NCBI RefSeq assembly: GCF_038404985.1
Contig: NZ_JBBKBA010000002.1
Location: forward strand, 744,001 to 808,000
Length of the DNA: 64,000 nucleotides
Direction of reading: 5' to 3'
DNA from: Ferrovibrio sp. MS7
GTDB lineage: Bacteria; Pseudomonadota; Alphaproteobacteria; Ferrovibrionales; Ferrovibrionaceae
Below the pieces are notes generated by a model, which was given only the letters and a program-made list of their open reading frames with translations, made no database searches and had not been told where the DNA came from. Both the position numbers and the translations under genes were made by a program. Positions 17,834-27,634 of this stretch are shown here, one piece after another. How positions within the stretch are numbered: the stretch's first letter is position 1; each line of letters starts with the position of its first letter.

Positions 17834-18565
17834 ATGCAGCACACGATCACATTCAAGCCAGATGGCACATTCAAGACAGCTTCTATCGACTGGAACCAGG
17901 TCGAGGCGGCGATTTTCCGCGATGGCTTCGCCCGCCTGCCGGACATGCTGGATGCAACGGGCTGCCGCGCGCTGGCCTCGCTCTATGGCGAGGACAGATT
18001 GTTCCGCAGCCGCATCGACATGGCCCGCCATGCTTTCGGGCGCGGCACTTATGCCTATTTCGCCGCCCCCCTGCCGGAACCGATCACTGCGCTGCGCACC
18101 GCGCTCTATGCCGGCCTCAGCCCCATCGCCAACCGCATGATGCGCGCGCTGGGCCGCGATGCCACTTATCCTGCAACCCATGCAGAATTCATTGCCCGCT
18201 GCCATGCTGCCGGGCAGACGCGGCCGACGCCGTTGCTGCTGCAGTATCGCACCGGCGACTATAACCGGCTGCACCAGGACCTCTATGGCGATACGGTATT
18301 TCCGCTGCAGAGTGTCACCATGCTGTCTCGGCCCAATGAAGACTTTACCGGCGGTGAATTCCTGCTGGTGGAAAACCGCCCCCGGCAGCAGAGCATCGGC
18401 CGCGTGCTGGCACCGCTACAGGGCGAGATGATCGTGTTCGCGGTTTCAGACCGTCCGGTGCAGGCTGCGCGCGGCTTCATGCGCGCGACGATGCGCCATG
18501 GCGTGAGCGAAGTGTTGAGCGGCGAGCGCTACACCTTCGGCTGCATCCTGCATGATGCGGCTTAA
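17834..18565 (+). CDS. 2OG-Fe(II) oxygenase family protein (PF09859 type)
   Basis: 243-residue protein of the prokaryotic 2-oxoglutarate/iron oxygenase family formerly called DUF2086. Predicted iron ligands are His147 and Asp149 in RLHQDLYGD and His222 in MRHGVSEV; Arg232 (SGERYTFG) would bind the 2-oxoglutarate carboxylate. Full length for the family. AGGA lies 8 bases upstream. The substrate is unknown; protein or nucleic acid hydroxylation has been suggested for relatives. Its TAA overlaps the TAA of the convergent dGTPase gene. Confidence 0.88.
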   Translation: MQHTITFKPDGTFKTASIDWNQVEAAIFRDGFARLPDMLDATGCRALASLYGEDRLFRSRIDMARHAFGRGTYAYFAAPLPEPITALRTALYAGLSPIANRMMRALGRDATYPATHAEFIARCHAAGQTRPTPLLLQYRTGDYNRLHQDLYGDTVFPLQSVTMLSRPNEDFTGGEFLLVENRPRQQSIGRVLAPLQGEMIVFAVSDRPVQAARGFMRATMRHGVSEVLSGERYTFGCILHDAA

Positions 18566-19833
18566 AGCGAGATATCGCGCAACTGCTGCTGCATCTCGAT
18601 GGCATAGCGATCGGTCATGCCCGAGATATAATCCGTGATGCTGAGCAGGCGCTGATAGCGCGTGGTGGCACTGCGGTAATGCGGCACCAGGTCGAGCAGG
18701 CGCTCGGCGGTGACATGGCCGGGCTTGGCATCCAGGGCGCCGACGAACAGGTCGAGCAGGCGGCGGATCACCGCGATGCCTTCAAGTTCCTTGGTCACGG
18801 TGCGCTCCCAGCGGTAGACCCGCTCGGCAGCCAGTGTCTTGAGCTTCTTCACGGTCTCGCGGTGCGGCGTGGCATCCACCACGGCGGCTTCCAGCGGCGC
18901 GGCGACGAAGGCGGCGCAGCAGGCATCGATCAGGCCGCCGATGGCGCGCGAGCGCAGTGTCGAGAGTTTCTCATCGGCATTGCGCAGCTTGTAGCGTTCG
19001 CCGAGATCGGCGCCGATGATCGGCAGGAACAGTTCCTCGGCCTCGCTGAAGCCGATGCGGCCCAGTTTCACGCCGTCTTCCACGTCGATGATGCTGTAGC
19101 AGATGTCGTCGGCGGCCTCGACCAGATAGGCCAGCGGATAGCGCCGCCAGGCCTGCACGCCCGCGAAAGGCTCAAGCCGCAGCCTGGCGGCCAGGGCGGC
19201 GAATAGTTCGGCCTCTGCCTGCATGAAGCCATGCTTCTTGCGGCCGCTATAGCCGGGTTTCTGCCGCGCATCGCTGGCGCAAGGGTATTTGGTGAAGGCG
19301 CCGAGCGTGGCATCCATCAGCCGCATGCCGCCCTCGTTGCGGTCCATCTGCAGCCGCGTGAGAATGCGGAAGCCTTGAGCATTGCCCTCGAAGCGCAGGA
19401 AGTCCTCGAGTTCGGCATCGCTCAGATCGTCGCCGCCGCGGCGGCCGAAGAAATCGGCGAACCAATGCTGCATCGCCTGCTCGCCGGTATGGCCGAAAGG
19501 CGGATTGCCGATGTCATGTGCCAGGCAGGCGGCGGCAACGATGTCGCCGAGATCGGCGGCGAGATGCGGATGCGCCTTCAGCACATCATCGGGCAGCCTG
19601 CGAGCCACCTGGCCGCCGAGCGAACGGCCGACGGAGGCCACTTCCATCGAATGGGTCAGCCGCGTGCGCACGAAATCGGTATGCGGCAACGGATGCACCT
19701 GGGTCTTGTTCTGCAGCCGGCGGAAAGCCGAGGAAAACACGATGCGGTCGGCATCCTGCTGGAAGGGGGAACGGCCATCGCCGGGCGGGCGGCGGTTCGG
19801 CGGGCAGCTCAACAGGGTTTCGATCCAATCCAT
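18562..19833 (-). CDS. dgt: Deoxyguanosinetriphosphate triphosphohydrolase-like protein
   Basis: 423-residue HD-domain enzyme that hydrolyses dNTPs to deoxynucleoside and triphosphate. The metal-binding pattern is visible as His61 (RTRLTHSMEV), His106-Asp107 (AACLAHDIGNPPFGHTGE) and a downstream YLVEAADDICYSIID segment. The opening RSPFQQDADRIVFSSAFRRLQNKTQV is typical of bacterial dGTPase. Shorter type-2 form than E. coli Dgt. It starts back to back with the XRE regulator at 19913, leaving an 80-base divergent promoter region. Confidence 0.93.
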   Translation of the reverse strand: MDWIETLLSCPPNRRPPGDGRSPFQQDADRIVFSSAFRRLQNKTQVHPLPHTDFVRTRLTHSMEVASVGRSLGGQVARRLPDDVLKAHPHLAADLGDIVAAACLAHDIGNPPFGHTGEQAMQHWFADFFGRRGGDDLSDAELEDFLRFEGNAQGFRILTRLQMDRNEGGMRLMDATLGAFTKYPCASDARQKPGYSGRKKHGFMQAEAELFAALAARLRLEPFAGVQAWRRYPLAYLVEAADDICYSIIDVEDGVKLGRIGFSEAEELFLPIIGADLGERYKLRNADEKLSTLRSRAIGGLIDACCAAFVAAPLEAAVVDATPHRETVKKLKTLAAERVYRWERTVTKELEGIAVIRRLLDLFVGALDAKPGHVTAERLLDLVPHYRSATTRYQRLLSITDYISGMTDRYAIEMQQQLRDISL

Positions 19834-19912
19834 GAATCGTTTCCTAGCATCTACGCTGGCGGCCTGCCATGGCCCCTTGCCAGTATAATTCCATTATAGT
19901 AGATTTATTCCA

Positions 19913-20488
19913 ATGAATGACCCTGGTGACATCGAAGCCCGCATCGCCGCCCGGCTGAAAGCCCGCCGCGAGGAACTGGGGCTGACGCTGGACATGCTGG
20001 CGGAGCGCTCAAGCGTCAGCCGGGCGATGATCTCGCGCGTTGAGCGGCGGGAATCGAGCCCCACGGCGGCCCTACTCGGGCGGCTCTGCGCCGGGCTGGA
20101 AACCACACTGTCGAGCCTGATGGCCGGCATCGAGGATATCAGCCGCACGCGTTTCGTGGCGGCGGCCGAACAGCCCTTCTGGCGCGACCCGGCCACCGGC
20201 TTCGAGCGCCGCGCGGTGACGCCCGGCGGCACGGCGTCCGCAGTGGAGATCGTGCAGGGCATGCTGCCGCCCGGCGCCCGCATCGAGTATCCGGCGCTCA
20301 ATCCCGCGAGTTATGACCAGCATATCCTGGGCCAGGAGGGCCGGCTGCGCTTCCATCTCGGCGATGCAAGCTTCGATATCGGCCCCGGCGACTGCCTCTA
20401 CACCATGCTCGACCAGCCGCATGGCTTCCGCAATCCCGGCAAGCAGCCGGCGCGCTATCTCGTCATCATCCGAAAGCTACGGCCATGA
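19913..20488 (+). CDS. XRE-family regulator with cupin sensor domain
   Basis: 191-residue regulator. Residues about 8-65 form the helix-turn-helix (GLTLDMLAERSSVSRAMISRVERRESSPT); the C-terminal half is a cupin barrel ending FDIGPGDCLYTMLDQPHGFRNPGKQPARY. Proteins of this build, such as PuuR, sense small metabolites. Its stop overlaps the start of the GNAT gene by ATGA and it heads a five-gene run, so it probably controls acetylation and export of some compound. An AT-rich promoter-like stretch lies between 19885 and 19912. Confidence 0.88.
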   Translation: MNDPGDIEARIAARLKARREELGLTLDMLAERSSVSRAMISRVERRESSPTAALLGRLCAGLETTLSSLMAGIEDISRTRFVAAAEQPFWRDPATGFERRAVTPGGTASAVEIVQGMLPPGARIEYPALNPASYDQHILGQEGRLRFHLGDASFDIGPGDCLYTMLDQPHGFRNPGKQPARYLVIIRKLRP

Positions 20489-20976
20489 TCACACTCCGCG
20501 ATGCCACTGCTACCGACATGGCGGCGATCCTGCCGATCTATAACGATGCCGTGGTCAACACCACCGCCGTGTTTGATTACGCGGCGCGCAGCCTGGAAGC
20601 GCAGCGCGCCTGGTTCGCGGCCAAGCAGGAACAGCAATTGCCGGTGTTGCTGGCCGTCGAGGGCGATGCCGTGCTCGGCTTCGCCAGCTATGGCCCTTTC
20701 CGGCCCTGGCCGGCCTATCGCCACACGGTGGAGAACGCCATCTACATCGCGCCCGAACGGCGCGGCCAGGGGCTAGGCAAGCTGCTGTTGCCGGCGTTGT
20801 TCGCCCGCGCCCAGGCCGCCGGCATGCATGCCATGATCGCCGGCATCACGGCGGACAATGCCGCCAGCCTGCACCTGCATACTCAGATGGGCTTCCGCGA
20901 GGCCGGCAGGCTTACCGAGGTCGGCTGGAAATTCGAGCGCTGGCTCGACCTGGTGTTCATGGAAAAGCGCCTATGA
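20485..20976 (+). CDS. GNAT N-acetyltransferase, phosphinothricin acetyltransferase-like
   Basis: 163-residue acetyltransferase resembling the Pat/Bar/YncA group. Acetyl-CoA site APERRGQGLGKLL, preceded by ASYGPFRPWPAYRHTVENAIYI and followed by ITADNAASLHLHTQMGFREAGRLTEVGWKFERW. Relatives acetylate the amino group of phosphinothricin, methionine sulfoximine or sulfone. Whether this one protects against such a compound is not known. It overlaps both neighbours by ATGA, so it is tightly coupled with them. Confidence 0.88.
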   Translation: MITLRDATATDMAAILPIYNDAVVNTTAVFDYAARSLEAQRAWFAAKQEQQLPVLLAVEGDAVLGFASYGPFRPWPAYRHTVENAIYIAPERRGQGLGKLLLPALFARAQAAGMHAMIAGITADNAASLHLHTQMGFREAGRLTEVGWKFERWLDLVFMEKRL

Positions 20977-21497
20977 TCCGCATCCTGACGCCGCCCGAGG
21001 CCGAAGCCGCCATCGACGACCTGGCGGAGATCCTGCGCGACTGCGTCGAAGGCGGCGCCATGGTGAATTTCATGCTGCCCTACAGCCACGGCGATGCGCT
21101 GGGCTTCTGGCGCAAGGCGCTGGCGGCACAGCAGCGCGGTGAGCTGGTGCTGTTCGCCGGCTATGACGCGGATGGGCATTTGAGCGGCACGGTAAGCCTG
21201 GGCCTGGATGTGCCGCCGAACCAGCCGCACCGCGCCGAGGTGAAGAAGATGCTGGTGCATCGCCGCGCCCGCCGCCAGGGGCTGGCCCGCCGCCTGATGC
21301 TGGCGCTGCATACGGAAGCCCGGCGGCTGAACCGCCATCTGCTGGTGCTCGATACCGGCCAGCATAGCGAGGCGGAACCGCTGTATCAGGCGCTGGGCTA
21401 CAGCCTGCTCGGCGTGATGCCGGCCTATTCCCTGCCGCCCCAGGGCGGCGCGCCGCAACCCTGCGCCTTCTACTATAAATTCCTCGACGCCGCCTGA
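20973..21497 (+). CDS. GNAT family N-acetyltransferase
   Basis: 174-residue acetyltransferase. The acetyl-CoA loop is KMLVHRRARRQGLARRLML, and the family helix SEAEPLYQALGYSLLGVMPAYSLPP follows. The pattern is like single-domain GNATs of unknown substrate that end in a Phe/Tyr-rich strand. Translationally coupled to the preceding GNAT; the FUSC gene starts 12 bases downstream. Confidence 0.85.
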   Translation: MIRILTPPEAEAAIDDLAEILRDCVEGGAMVNFMLPYSHGDALGFWRKALAAQQRGELVLFAGYDADGHLSGTVSLGLDVPPNQPHRAEVKKMLVHRRARRQGLARRLMLALHTEARRLNRHLLVLDTGQHSEAEPLYQALGYSLLGVMPAYSLPPQGGAPQPCAFYYKFLDAA

Positions 21498-21509
21498 TAT
21501 AACAGGGCC

Positions 21510-23654
21510 ATGCGGCCCCTGATCAGTTTCTCCACCCTCGCGCTGCCGCAGCAGCAGAGCCTGAGCGGCGCCACCGCCGCGCTCGGCGTCGCGCTGGTGG
21601 CACTGGTGGCCGGTTTCGCCACCGATTTCAATACCGCCGCCGGCATGGCCACCGGCGCCATCTGCGTTTCCATCGTCGATACACCGAGCCCGCCGAGCCA
21701 CAAGCGCGCCAGCTTCCTGCTCGCCCTGGCGCTGTGCAGCGTCATCACGCTGCTCACCGGCCTGGCGGCACCCTATCCATGGCTGATGGCGCCGTTGATC
21801 ACCGTTTTCGGTTTCGCCGCCGCCATGGTGACAGCGCATGGCAAGGCGGCTCTGGCGCTCTGCATGGCGATGATCCTGGCCTCGATCTTCACGCTCGGCG
21901 CCGAAATCCATGAACGCGGCGGCGCGCTGCATCATGCGCTGCTATTCGTGCTCGGCGGCACCGGCTATCTGATCTACGGCGTGGTGGTGGCGGAACTGCT
22001 GGCCAAGCGGCACAAGCGCATCGCCCTGGTCGGCGCCTTGCGCGGCCTGGCCGACTATACCCGCGAGAAAGCAGCGCTCTACGATCCCAACGAGCCGCTG
22101 GATCGCGCCTATGACCGGCTGATCGAGCGCCAGGTGACGCTGATGGAGCGCGTCGAAGCCGCGCGCAACCTGCTGCTGCGCCATATCGAGGATGATGCCG
22201 AGCATCGCCTCGCCGCCGGCCTGGTGGCTTTGCTGGACAGTTTCGAGACCGTGCTCTCAAGCCAGATCGACTATGCCCTGCTGCGCAAGGCCTATGGCGA
22301 ACGCGGCACGCCGCTGCCGGCCTTGCGAGACATCGTGCTGCGGCTGGCCGACCGGCTGGAAATCCTGGCCGAGGAAATCGCCGGCCATGCCCCCTGCCCG
22401 GCGCTCGATCCGCTGGAAGCCGATCTTGAAAAACTGAAAAGCCGCTCGGCTGATCTGCTGGCCCAGGCGGCGGCGCCGGATACCGAGATGGGCCGCGCCG
22501 CTCTGGAACTCAACGCCGCCTTCGTGCGCATCGGCCATGCCATCGCGGCGGTGCGCCGCCAGCAGCAGGCGGCACGCGACGATGCGGCGGCAGCCCTGCA
22601 GCTCAGCACCGTGCAGGTGGCGGATTTCCTGCCCGCGCGGCCCTATGGCTGGCGCACCATGGCGCGGCATTTCCGCAGCAACTCGCCGATCTTCCGCTAC
22701 GCGCTGCGCTTTTCCAGCGCCATCCTGGCCGGCTATATCATCAGCCTGCTGCTGCAACCCTGGTTCCACCATGGCAGCTGGATCATGCTGACCGTGGCGG
22801 TGATCATGCGCGCCAGCTATTCGGCAACGCGCCAGCGCCAGAAGGACCGCCTGATCGGCAATCTGGTCGGCTGCGTGCTGGCCGCCCTGGCGCTGCAATA
22901 TATGAGCGATCCCTGGCTGCTGGCGCTGGCGGCCTTGAGCATCGGCCTGAGTCACGCCTATGCCCCGGTGCGCTACCGCGTCACCGCTGTGGCCGCCGCC
23001 GTGATGGCTTTGCTGATGATGCATTTCATCAATCCCAGCTCCGGCAATGTGCTGATCGAGCGCCTGGTGGATACCCTGATCGGCGCCCTGCTGGCCTGGG
23101 GCTTCAGCCATCTCTGGCCGAACTGGGAGCGCGCCGGCCTCTCCGACCGCGGCGCCAACCTGCTGCGCGGCTTGCGCAAATACGCCCGCCAGGCGCTGAA
23201 GCAGAACCCGCCGGACCAGACCTACCGGCTGGCGCGCAAGGACCTGTTCGATGCCATCGCCGACTTTGCCGCCTCGCTGAAACGCATGCCGGACGAACCC
23301 GGCCTCGGCCAGGTCGACCTGCCGCGTCGGCGGGTTTTCCTGAGCCAGAGCTACCGCCTGATGTCGCATCTGGCCGCCCTGCATATCGTGCTGCGCATGC
23401 GCGGCCGCGAGGTCGATCCGCAATTGCTGGAACGCCTGCTCGGCCTGCACCGCCACCGCCTGCTGGATATCCTGGGGGCGCCGCCGCCGGCTATCCCCGA
23501 GCCACCGCCGCAACCGCTGCCCGATGCTGAACTCGGCAGCGCGCCGCTGCTGGTGGTGCTGCAGCGCCGGCTGCTGCAGGCCGAGCAGCTGGCCAGCGAA
23601 ATCCGCCAGCTTTCCCAGCCGGAGGCGGCTGTATTGACTGAGGCTTTGCGGTAA
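21510..23654 (+). CDS. FUSC family membrane protein, YccS/aromatic acid exporter-like
   Basis: 714-residue integral membrane protein with the two-part FUSC layout. An N-terminal block of about five helices (residues about 15-175) is followed by a soluble helical domain (180-370), then a second membrane block (FSSAILAGYIISLLLQPWFHHGSWIMLTV onwards) and a C-terminal cytoplasmic tail. Related proteins (FusBC, AaeB) export fusaric or aromatic acids. With the XRE-cupin regulator and acetyltransferases upstream and an MFS carrier downstream, detoxification by export is the simplest reading, but unproven. Confidence 0.85.
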   Translation: MRPLISFSTLALPQQQSLSGATAALGVALVALVAGFATDFNTAAGMATGAICVSIVDTPSPPSHKRASFLLALALCSVITLLTGLAAPYPWLMAPLITVFGFAAAMVTAHGKAALALCMAMILASIFTLGAEIHERGGALHHALLFVLGGTGYLIYGVVVAELLAKRHKRIALVGALRGLADYTREKAALYDPNEPLDRAYDRLIERQVTLMERVEAARNLLLRHIEDDAEHRLAAGLVALLDSFETVLSSQIDYALLRKAYGERGTPLPALRDIVLRLADRLEILAEEIAGHAPCPALDPLEADLEKLKSRSADLLAQAAAPDTEMGRAALELNAAFVRIGHAIAAVRRQQQAARDDAAAALQLSTVQVADFLPARPYGWRTMARHFRSNSPIFRYALRFSSAILAGYIISLLLQPWFHHGSWIMLTVAVIMRASYSATRQRQKDRLIGNLVGCVLAALALQYMSDPWLLALAALSIGLSHAYAPVRYRVTAVAAAVMALLMMHFINPSSGNVLIERLVDTLIGALLAWGFSHLWPNWERAGLSDRGANLLRGLRKYARQALKQNPPDQTYRLARKDLFDAIADFAASLKRMPDEPGLGQVDLPRRRVFLSQSYRLMSHLAALHIVLRMRGREVDPQLLERLLGLHRHRLLDILGAPPPAIPEPPPQPLPDAELGSAPLLVVLQRRLLQAEQLASEIRQLSQPEAAVLTEALR

Positions 23655-23666
23655 AGTCAGTCCGCC

Positions 23667-24857
23667 ATGTTCGCCCCGCTTGACCGCTTGCGCGACTCCT
23701 CCCCCGGATTCCGCGTCAGCCTGTTTTTCATCGCCCTGTTCGCCATTCCCGGCGTGCACCTGCCCTTCTGGGCGGTGTGGCTGGAAAGCCGTGGCCTCAG
23801 CCCGACGGAAATCTCGATCATGCTGGCCACCGCCATCTGGCTGCGCCTGGTCGGCGCGCCGCTGGCGGCGCATATCGTGGACAAGAGCGGCGAGCGCCGC
23901 CGCGCCATCCAGGTCTGCGCCATCGCCAGCCTGATCAGCTTCATCGGCTTCGGCCTGGTGGATGGCTTCTGGCCGCTGCTGCTGGTGGGCATCGCCTTCG
24001 CGCTGGTCTGGTCGCCGCTGGCGCCGCTGACCGAGAACCTCGCCATGCTCACCGCCACGCATCACGGCGTGCAATATGGCCGCATCCGGCTGTGGGGCAG
24101 CATCAGCTTCCTGGTCTGCGCCTATCTCGCCGGGCTGTGGCTGAAGGGCCGCAGCGAGGACTGGATTTTCTGGCTTATCCTGGCCGGCATGCTGCCGGTG
24201 GTCGGCTGCGCCTATCTGCTGCCCGATATCCGCCTGCCGCTGGACCGCCCGCGCGCCGGTGCCCCGGCTTTGCGGCTGCTGCGTGATGGCGGCTTCCGCA
24301 TCTTCCTGCTGACCAATGCCTGCCTACAGGCAAGCCATGCCGCCTTCTATACCTTCGGCACCCTGCATTGGCGCAGCGTAGGCCTTAGCGACGCGCAGAT
24401 CGGCTTCCTCTGGGCCGAAGGCGTGATCGCCGAGGTGATACTGTTCGCGGTGGGACAACGCGTGGCGGCCAAGCTCGGCGGCGTCGGGCTGCTGCTCTGC
24501 GCCGTGGCCGGTGGCGTGATCCGCTGGAGCCTGCAGGGCGTGCTCACCGACATGACCTCGCTGGTGTTGCTGCAGGTACTGCATGCCGCCACCTTCGGCG
24601 CCGCCCATCTCGGTGCCATGCGGCTGATGGCGGAAGGCTGCGATGCGTCGGCCTCGGCCACCGCGCAGACCCTCTATGGCGCCGGCAACGGCATGATGCT
24701 GGCCATCGGCACCATGGTGGTGGGGCCGCTTTACGCCGCCGGCTTCACCGGCCTGGGGGGCGGCTGGGTCTATCCGGCGATGCTGCCGCTGACGATCATG
24801 GGCGGCGTCGGCACCTGGCTACTCTGGCGCCGACGCCACCAACTCCGTTTCGGTTAG
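23667..24857 (+). CDS. MFS transporter, HcaT/phenylpropionate permease-like
   Basis: 396-residue major facilitator of the MFS_1-like/PPP group. It opens with FIALFAIPGVHLPFWAVWLESRGLSPTEISIML and has the loop DKSGERRRAIQVCAI between helices 2 and 3. Twelve helices are expected. Its substrate is unknown; relatives are linked to 3-phenylpropionate and sugars. It begins 12 bases after the FUSC gene and ends in a small tandem repeat shared with the end of the convergent gene. Confidence 0.85.
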   Translation: MFAPLDRLRDSSPGFRVSLFFIALFAIPGVHLPFWAVWLESRGLSPTEISIMLATAIWLRLVGAPLAAHIVDKSGERRRAIQVCAIASLISFIGFGLVDGFWPLLLVGIAFALVWSPLAPLTENLAMLTATHHGVQYGRIRLWGSISFLVCAYLAGLWLKGRSEDWIFWLILAGMLPVVGCAYLLPDIRLPLDRPRAGAPALRLLRDGGFRIFLLTNACLQASHAAFYTFGTLHWRSVGLSDAQIGFLWAEGVIAEVILFAVGQRVAAKLGGVGLLLCAVAGGVIRWSLQGVLTDMTSLVLLQVLHAATFGAAHLGAMRLMAEGCDASASATAQTLYGAGNGMMLAIGTMVVGPLYAAGFTGLGGGWVYPAMLPLTIMGGVGTWLLWRRRHQLRFG

Positions 24858-24895
24858 GCCTTGCGTTTTGGTTAGGCCTCCGTTTCGGTTAGGCC
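24845..24895. repeat. Three near-identical 16-bp copies spanning two convergent stops
   Basis: CCGTTTCGGTTAGGCC at 24845 and 24880, with GCGTTTTGGTTAGGCC between them at 24863. The first copy contains the TAG stop of the MFS gene and the third contains the TAA stop of the iorB-like gene read from the other strand. Confidence 0.85.
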
Positions 24896-27087
24896 GACTT
24901 GATTGACGACGGCAGCGGCAGGGCACGGAAACGCTGCCCCGTCGCGGCCATCAGCGCATTGGCTACTGCCGGACCGATCGGCGGCAGGCCAGGCTCGCCG
25001 ATGCCGGTCGGCTTTTCCTTGGAGGGCACGATATGCACCTCCACCTTCGGCATCTGGTCGATGCGCAGCACTTCGTAATCGTGGAAATTCGACTGCTGCA
25101 CTTCGCCCTTTTCCAGCGTGATGGCGCCCGAGAGCAACGCTGCCAGGCCATAGCCGATGCCGCCTTCCACCTGGGCCTTGATGATCTCCGGGTTGATCGG
25201 CTGGCCGCAATCCACCGCCGCCACCACGCGCTCGACGCGCCAGGAACCATCGGCCTGCACCGACACTTCCGCCACTTCGGCGACAAAGGACGAGAAGCTT
25301 TCATGCACGGCGACGCCGCGCGCCCAGCCCTTCGGCAGCGGCTTGCCCCAGCCGGCCTTCTCGGCCGCCAGGTTCAGCACGCCAAGATGGCGCGGGTGCT
25401 TGGCCAGCAGCTTGCGCCGCAGCGCCACCGGGTCCTGCTTGGTCGCCAGGGCGATTTCATCCAGGAAGACTTCGGTGGCGAAGGCGGTATGGGTCGAGCC
25501 GACCGAACGCCACCACAGCACCGGCACGCCAGACTTGGTGGTGTGCAGATCGACAGCCAGATTCGGGATGGCATAAGGCAGGGTGGACGCGCCTTCGACC
25601 GAAGTGATATCGACGCCATTTTTCACCATGACCGGCTCGAACGGCGTGCCGGTGAGGATCGACTGGCCAACGATGCGCTGACGCCAGGCGGTGATCTCAC
25701 CCTTTTCATCCACCGCGGCCGCCAACGCATGGTGATAGAGCGGGCGGTAATAGCCGCCGCGAATATCATCCTCGCGGGTCCACAGCACCTTCACCGGCGG
25801 CTTGCCGGCGCCGAAAGCTTTTGCCACCTGCACCGCCTCGACGATGTAATCCGACTGGGTGGTGGCGCGGCGGCCGAAGCTGCCGCCGGCATAGAGCGTG
25901 TTGATCTTCACCTGCTCCGGCTTGAAGCCCAGCACATGGGCGGCATTGGCCTGATCCACGGTCTGGAACTGGTCGCCGGCCCAGATTTCGCAGGCGTCAT
26001 TGCTCAAGCGTACCACGCAATCCAGCGGCTCCATCGGCGCATGGGCGAGGAAGGGAAAATCATACGTGGCCTCGAATTTCCGCGCCCCCTGCCCCGCCGT
26101 TGCTTGACTCAGGGCGACTTCCGCATCGCCATCGCGCCGTGCCGGGACACCGGGCTGTTTCGCCAGCGCGCGGTAGCTTGCCAGCATCTCGTCCGAGCCA
26201 CGGGTCTCGGCGGCACTGAGATCCCATTCCACCTGCAGGGCTTCGCGGCCCTTGTTGGCGGCCCAGAAACCCTTGGCGATCACCGCAACGCCGCTTGGCA
26301 CCTGCACGACGTCGACCACACCCGGCACCTTGCGGGTCGCGGCGGCATCGACGCTTTTCACCTTGCCGCCGAATTGCGGCGGACGGGCGACAAGGGCGGT
26401 GAGCAGCCCCGGCAGCTTCACGTCGATGGTGAACTGCGCCGTGCCATTGGCCTTGGCCCGAGCATCGAGGCGCGGCGCCCGCTTGCCGATCAGCGCGAAC
26501 TTCGCCGGGTCCTTCAGCGTCACGCTGGCCGGCGGCGTCTGGCGCGCGGCATCCACGGCCAGTTCGCCAAAACCCGCCTTGCGGCCCGAGGCGGCATGCG
26601 ACACCACGCCCTTGGCGACGGTGATCTCAGCCGCCGGCACTTTCCAGCGTTCGGCGGCGGCGGCTACCAGCATGGCGCGCGCCGTGGCACCGGCCTGGCG
26701 CAACTGGTCCCAGGAATTCGCCATCGCGGTGGAGCCGCCAGTGCCCTGCATGCCGAAAGCCAGGTTGGCATAGAGCTTGGCATCGGCCGGCGCGCCGGTG
26801 GCGCGCACCTTGCTCCAGTCGGCATCCAGTTCCTCGGCCAGGATGGTGGCAAGGCCGGTATAGCTGCCCTGGCCCATTTCCACATGCTTGGCATAGACGG
26901 TGACAATGCCATCCGGCGCGATGCGCACGAAGGCATTGAGCATGCCGCCCTCGCCCGCTTTAGCCGTGGCGGCGAAGGCCTTGCCAGCCGGCGCCATGTG
27001 GAAGCCGACGACGAGGCCGGCGGCGGCAACAGCGCTGCCCTTGAGGAAGGAACGGCGCGAAGTATCGATCGGTCGCTGCATGGTCAT
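24889..27087 (-). CDS. Molybdopterin-binding subunit of an IorB-type aldehyde/isoquinoline oxidoreductase
   Basis: 732-residue large subunit of a xanthine oxidase family hydroxylase in the isoquinoline 1-oxidoreductase beta group. The twin-arginine signal is TSRRSFLKG, so the folded enzyme is exported. Domain blocks include [49 protein letters not shown] and the near-C-terminal [18 protein letters not shown], whose Glu is the catalytic base. I place the start at 27087, 2 bases after the stop of the iron-sulfur subunit gene. A cytochrome subunit often seen with periplasmic members is not adjacent. The substrate is unknown. Confidence 0.92.
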   Translation of the reverse strand: MTMQRPIDTSRRSFLKGSAVAAAGLVVGFHMAPAGKAFAATAKAGEGGMLNAFVRIAPDGIVTVYAKHVEMGQGSYTGLATILAEELDADWSKVRATGAPADAKLYANLAFGMQGTGGSTAMANSWDQLRQAGATARAMLVAAAAERWKVPAAEITVAKGVVSHAASGRKAGFGELAVDAARQTPPASVTLKDPAKFALIGKRAPRLDARAKANGTAQFTIDVKLPGLLTALVARPPQFGGKVKSVDAAATRKVPGVVDVVQVPSGVAVIAKGFWAANKGREALQVEWDLSAAETRGSDEMLASYRALAKQPGVPARRDGDAEVALSQATAGQGARKFEATYDFPFLAHAPMEPLDCVVRLSNDACEIWAGDQFQTVDQANAAHVLGFKPEQVKINTLYAGGSFGRRATTQSDYIVEAVQVAKAFGAGKPPVKVLWTREDDIRGGYYRPLYHHALAAAVDEKGEITAWRQRIVGQSILTGTPFEPVMVKNGVDITSVEGASTLPYAIPNLAVDLHTTKSGVPVLWWRSVGSTHTAFATEVFLDEIALATKQDPVALRRKLLAKHPRHLGVLNLAAEKAGWGKPLPKGWARGVAVHESFSSFVAEVAEVSVQADGSWRVERVVAAVDCGQPINPEIIKAQVEGGIGYGLAALLSGAITLEKGEVQQSNFHDYEVLRIDQMPKVEVHIVPSKEKPTGIGEPGLPPIGPAVANALMAATGQRFRALPLPSSIKSA

Positions 27088-27089
27088 GC

Positions 27090-27551
27090 TCAGGCCCTCA
27101 CGGTCTTGGCGGCATCGTGGATGGCGGAGCGGATCCGCACATAGGTGGCGCAGCGGCAGATATTGCCGCGCATCGCCTCGTCGATATCCGCATCGCTGGG
27201 GTTGTTGTTGCCGCTGAGCAGTGCCACTGCGGACATCACCTGGCCGGACTGGCAATAGCCGCATTGCGCCACTTCATGCTTCACCCAGGCAGCCTGCACC
27301 GCCTGCGCCACCTTGCCATTCAGGCCCTCGATTGTGGTGATTTTCTTGCCTTCGATGGCGGAAAGCGGCGTGGAACAGGCGCGCACCGGCTCGCCTTCCA
27401 CATGCATGGTGCAGGCGCCGCATTGCGCCATGCCGCAGCCGAACTTGCTGCCGGTGAGGCCAATTTCATCGCGCACTGCCCAAAGCAGCGGCATATCGGG
27501 ATCGACATCGAGGCGAACGGGCTTGCCATTCAGGGTGAATGTGACGGGCAT
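27090..27551 (-). CDS. [2Fe-2S] subunit of the IorA-type oxidoreductase
   Basis: 153-residue iron-sulfur subunit. The plant-type cluster is bound by [21 protein letters not shown] and the second cluster by the four cysteines in CGYCQSGQ and GNICRCATY. No signal peptide, as expected for a partner that rides out with the Tat-signalled large subunit. Tandem ATGs lie at 27554 and 27551; GGAGA spacing favours the second. First gene of the pair, divergent from an HxlR regulator. Confidence 0.93.
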   Translation of the reverse strand: MPVTFTLNGKPVRLDVDPDMPLLWAVRDEIGLTGSKFGCGMAQCGACTMHVEGEPVRACSTPLSAIEGKKITTIEGLNGKVAQAVQAAWVKHEVAQCGYCQSGQVMSAVALLSGNNNPSDADIDEAMRGNICRCATYVRIRSAIHDAAKTVRA

Positions 27552-27604
27552 CATCAAGTCTCCGCGATTTTGCGCACGCAAGGGGGTGGGGCAGTTGGCG
27601 GCGC

Positions 27605-27634
27605 TTGGGCAGAAATAGGCGCCTATGCTATACT
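27605..27634 (+). promoter_or_regulatory. Promoter with palindromic operator for the HxlR gene
   Basis: TTGGGC and TATACT are 18 bases apart, a sigma-70-like promoter on the plus strand. Between them lies the perfect 12-base palindrome ATAGGCGCCTAT (27615-27626). A half copy, ATAGGCACC, follows at 27660. The position between the boxes suggests repression by HxlR of itself and perhaps of the divergent iorAB-like genes. Confidence 0.5.

Noticed and set aside
25033-27144. Long open frame antisense to the iorB-like gene
   Set aside because: No recognisable motif, while the minus strand encodes a complete molybdenum subunit.
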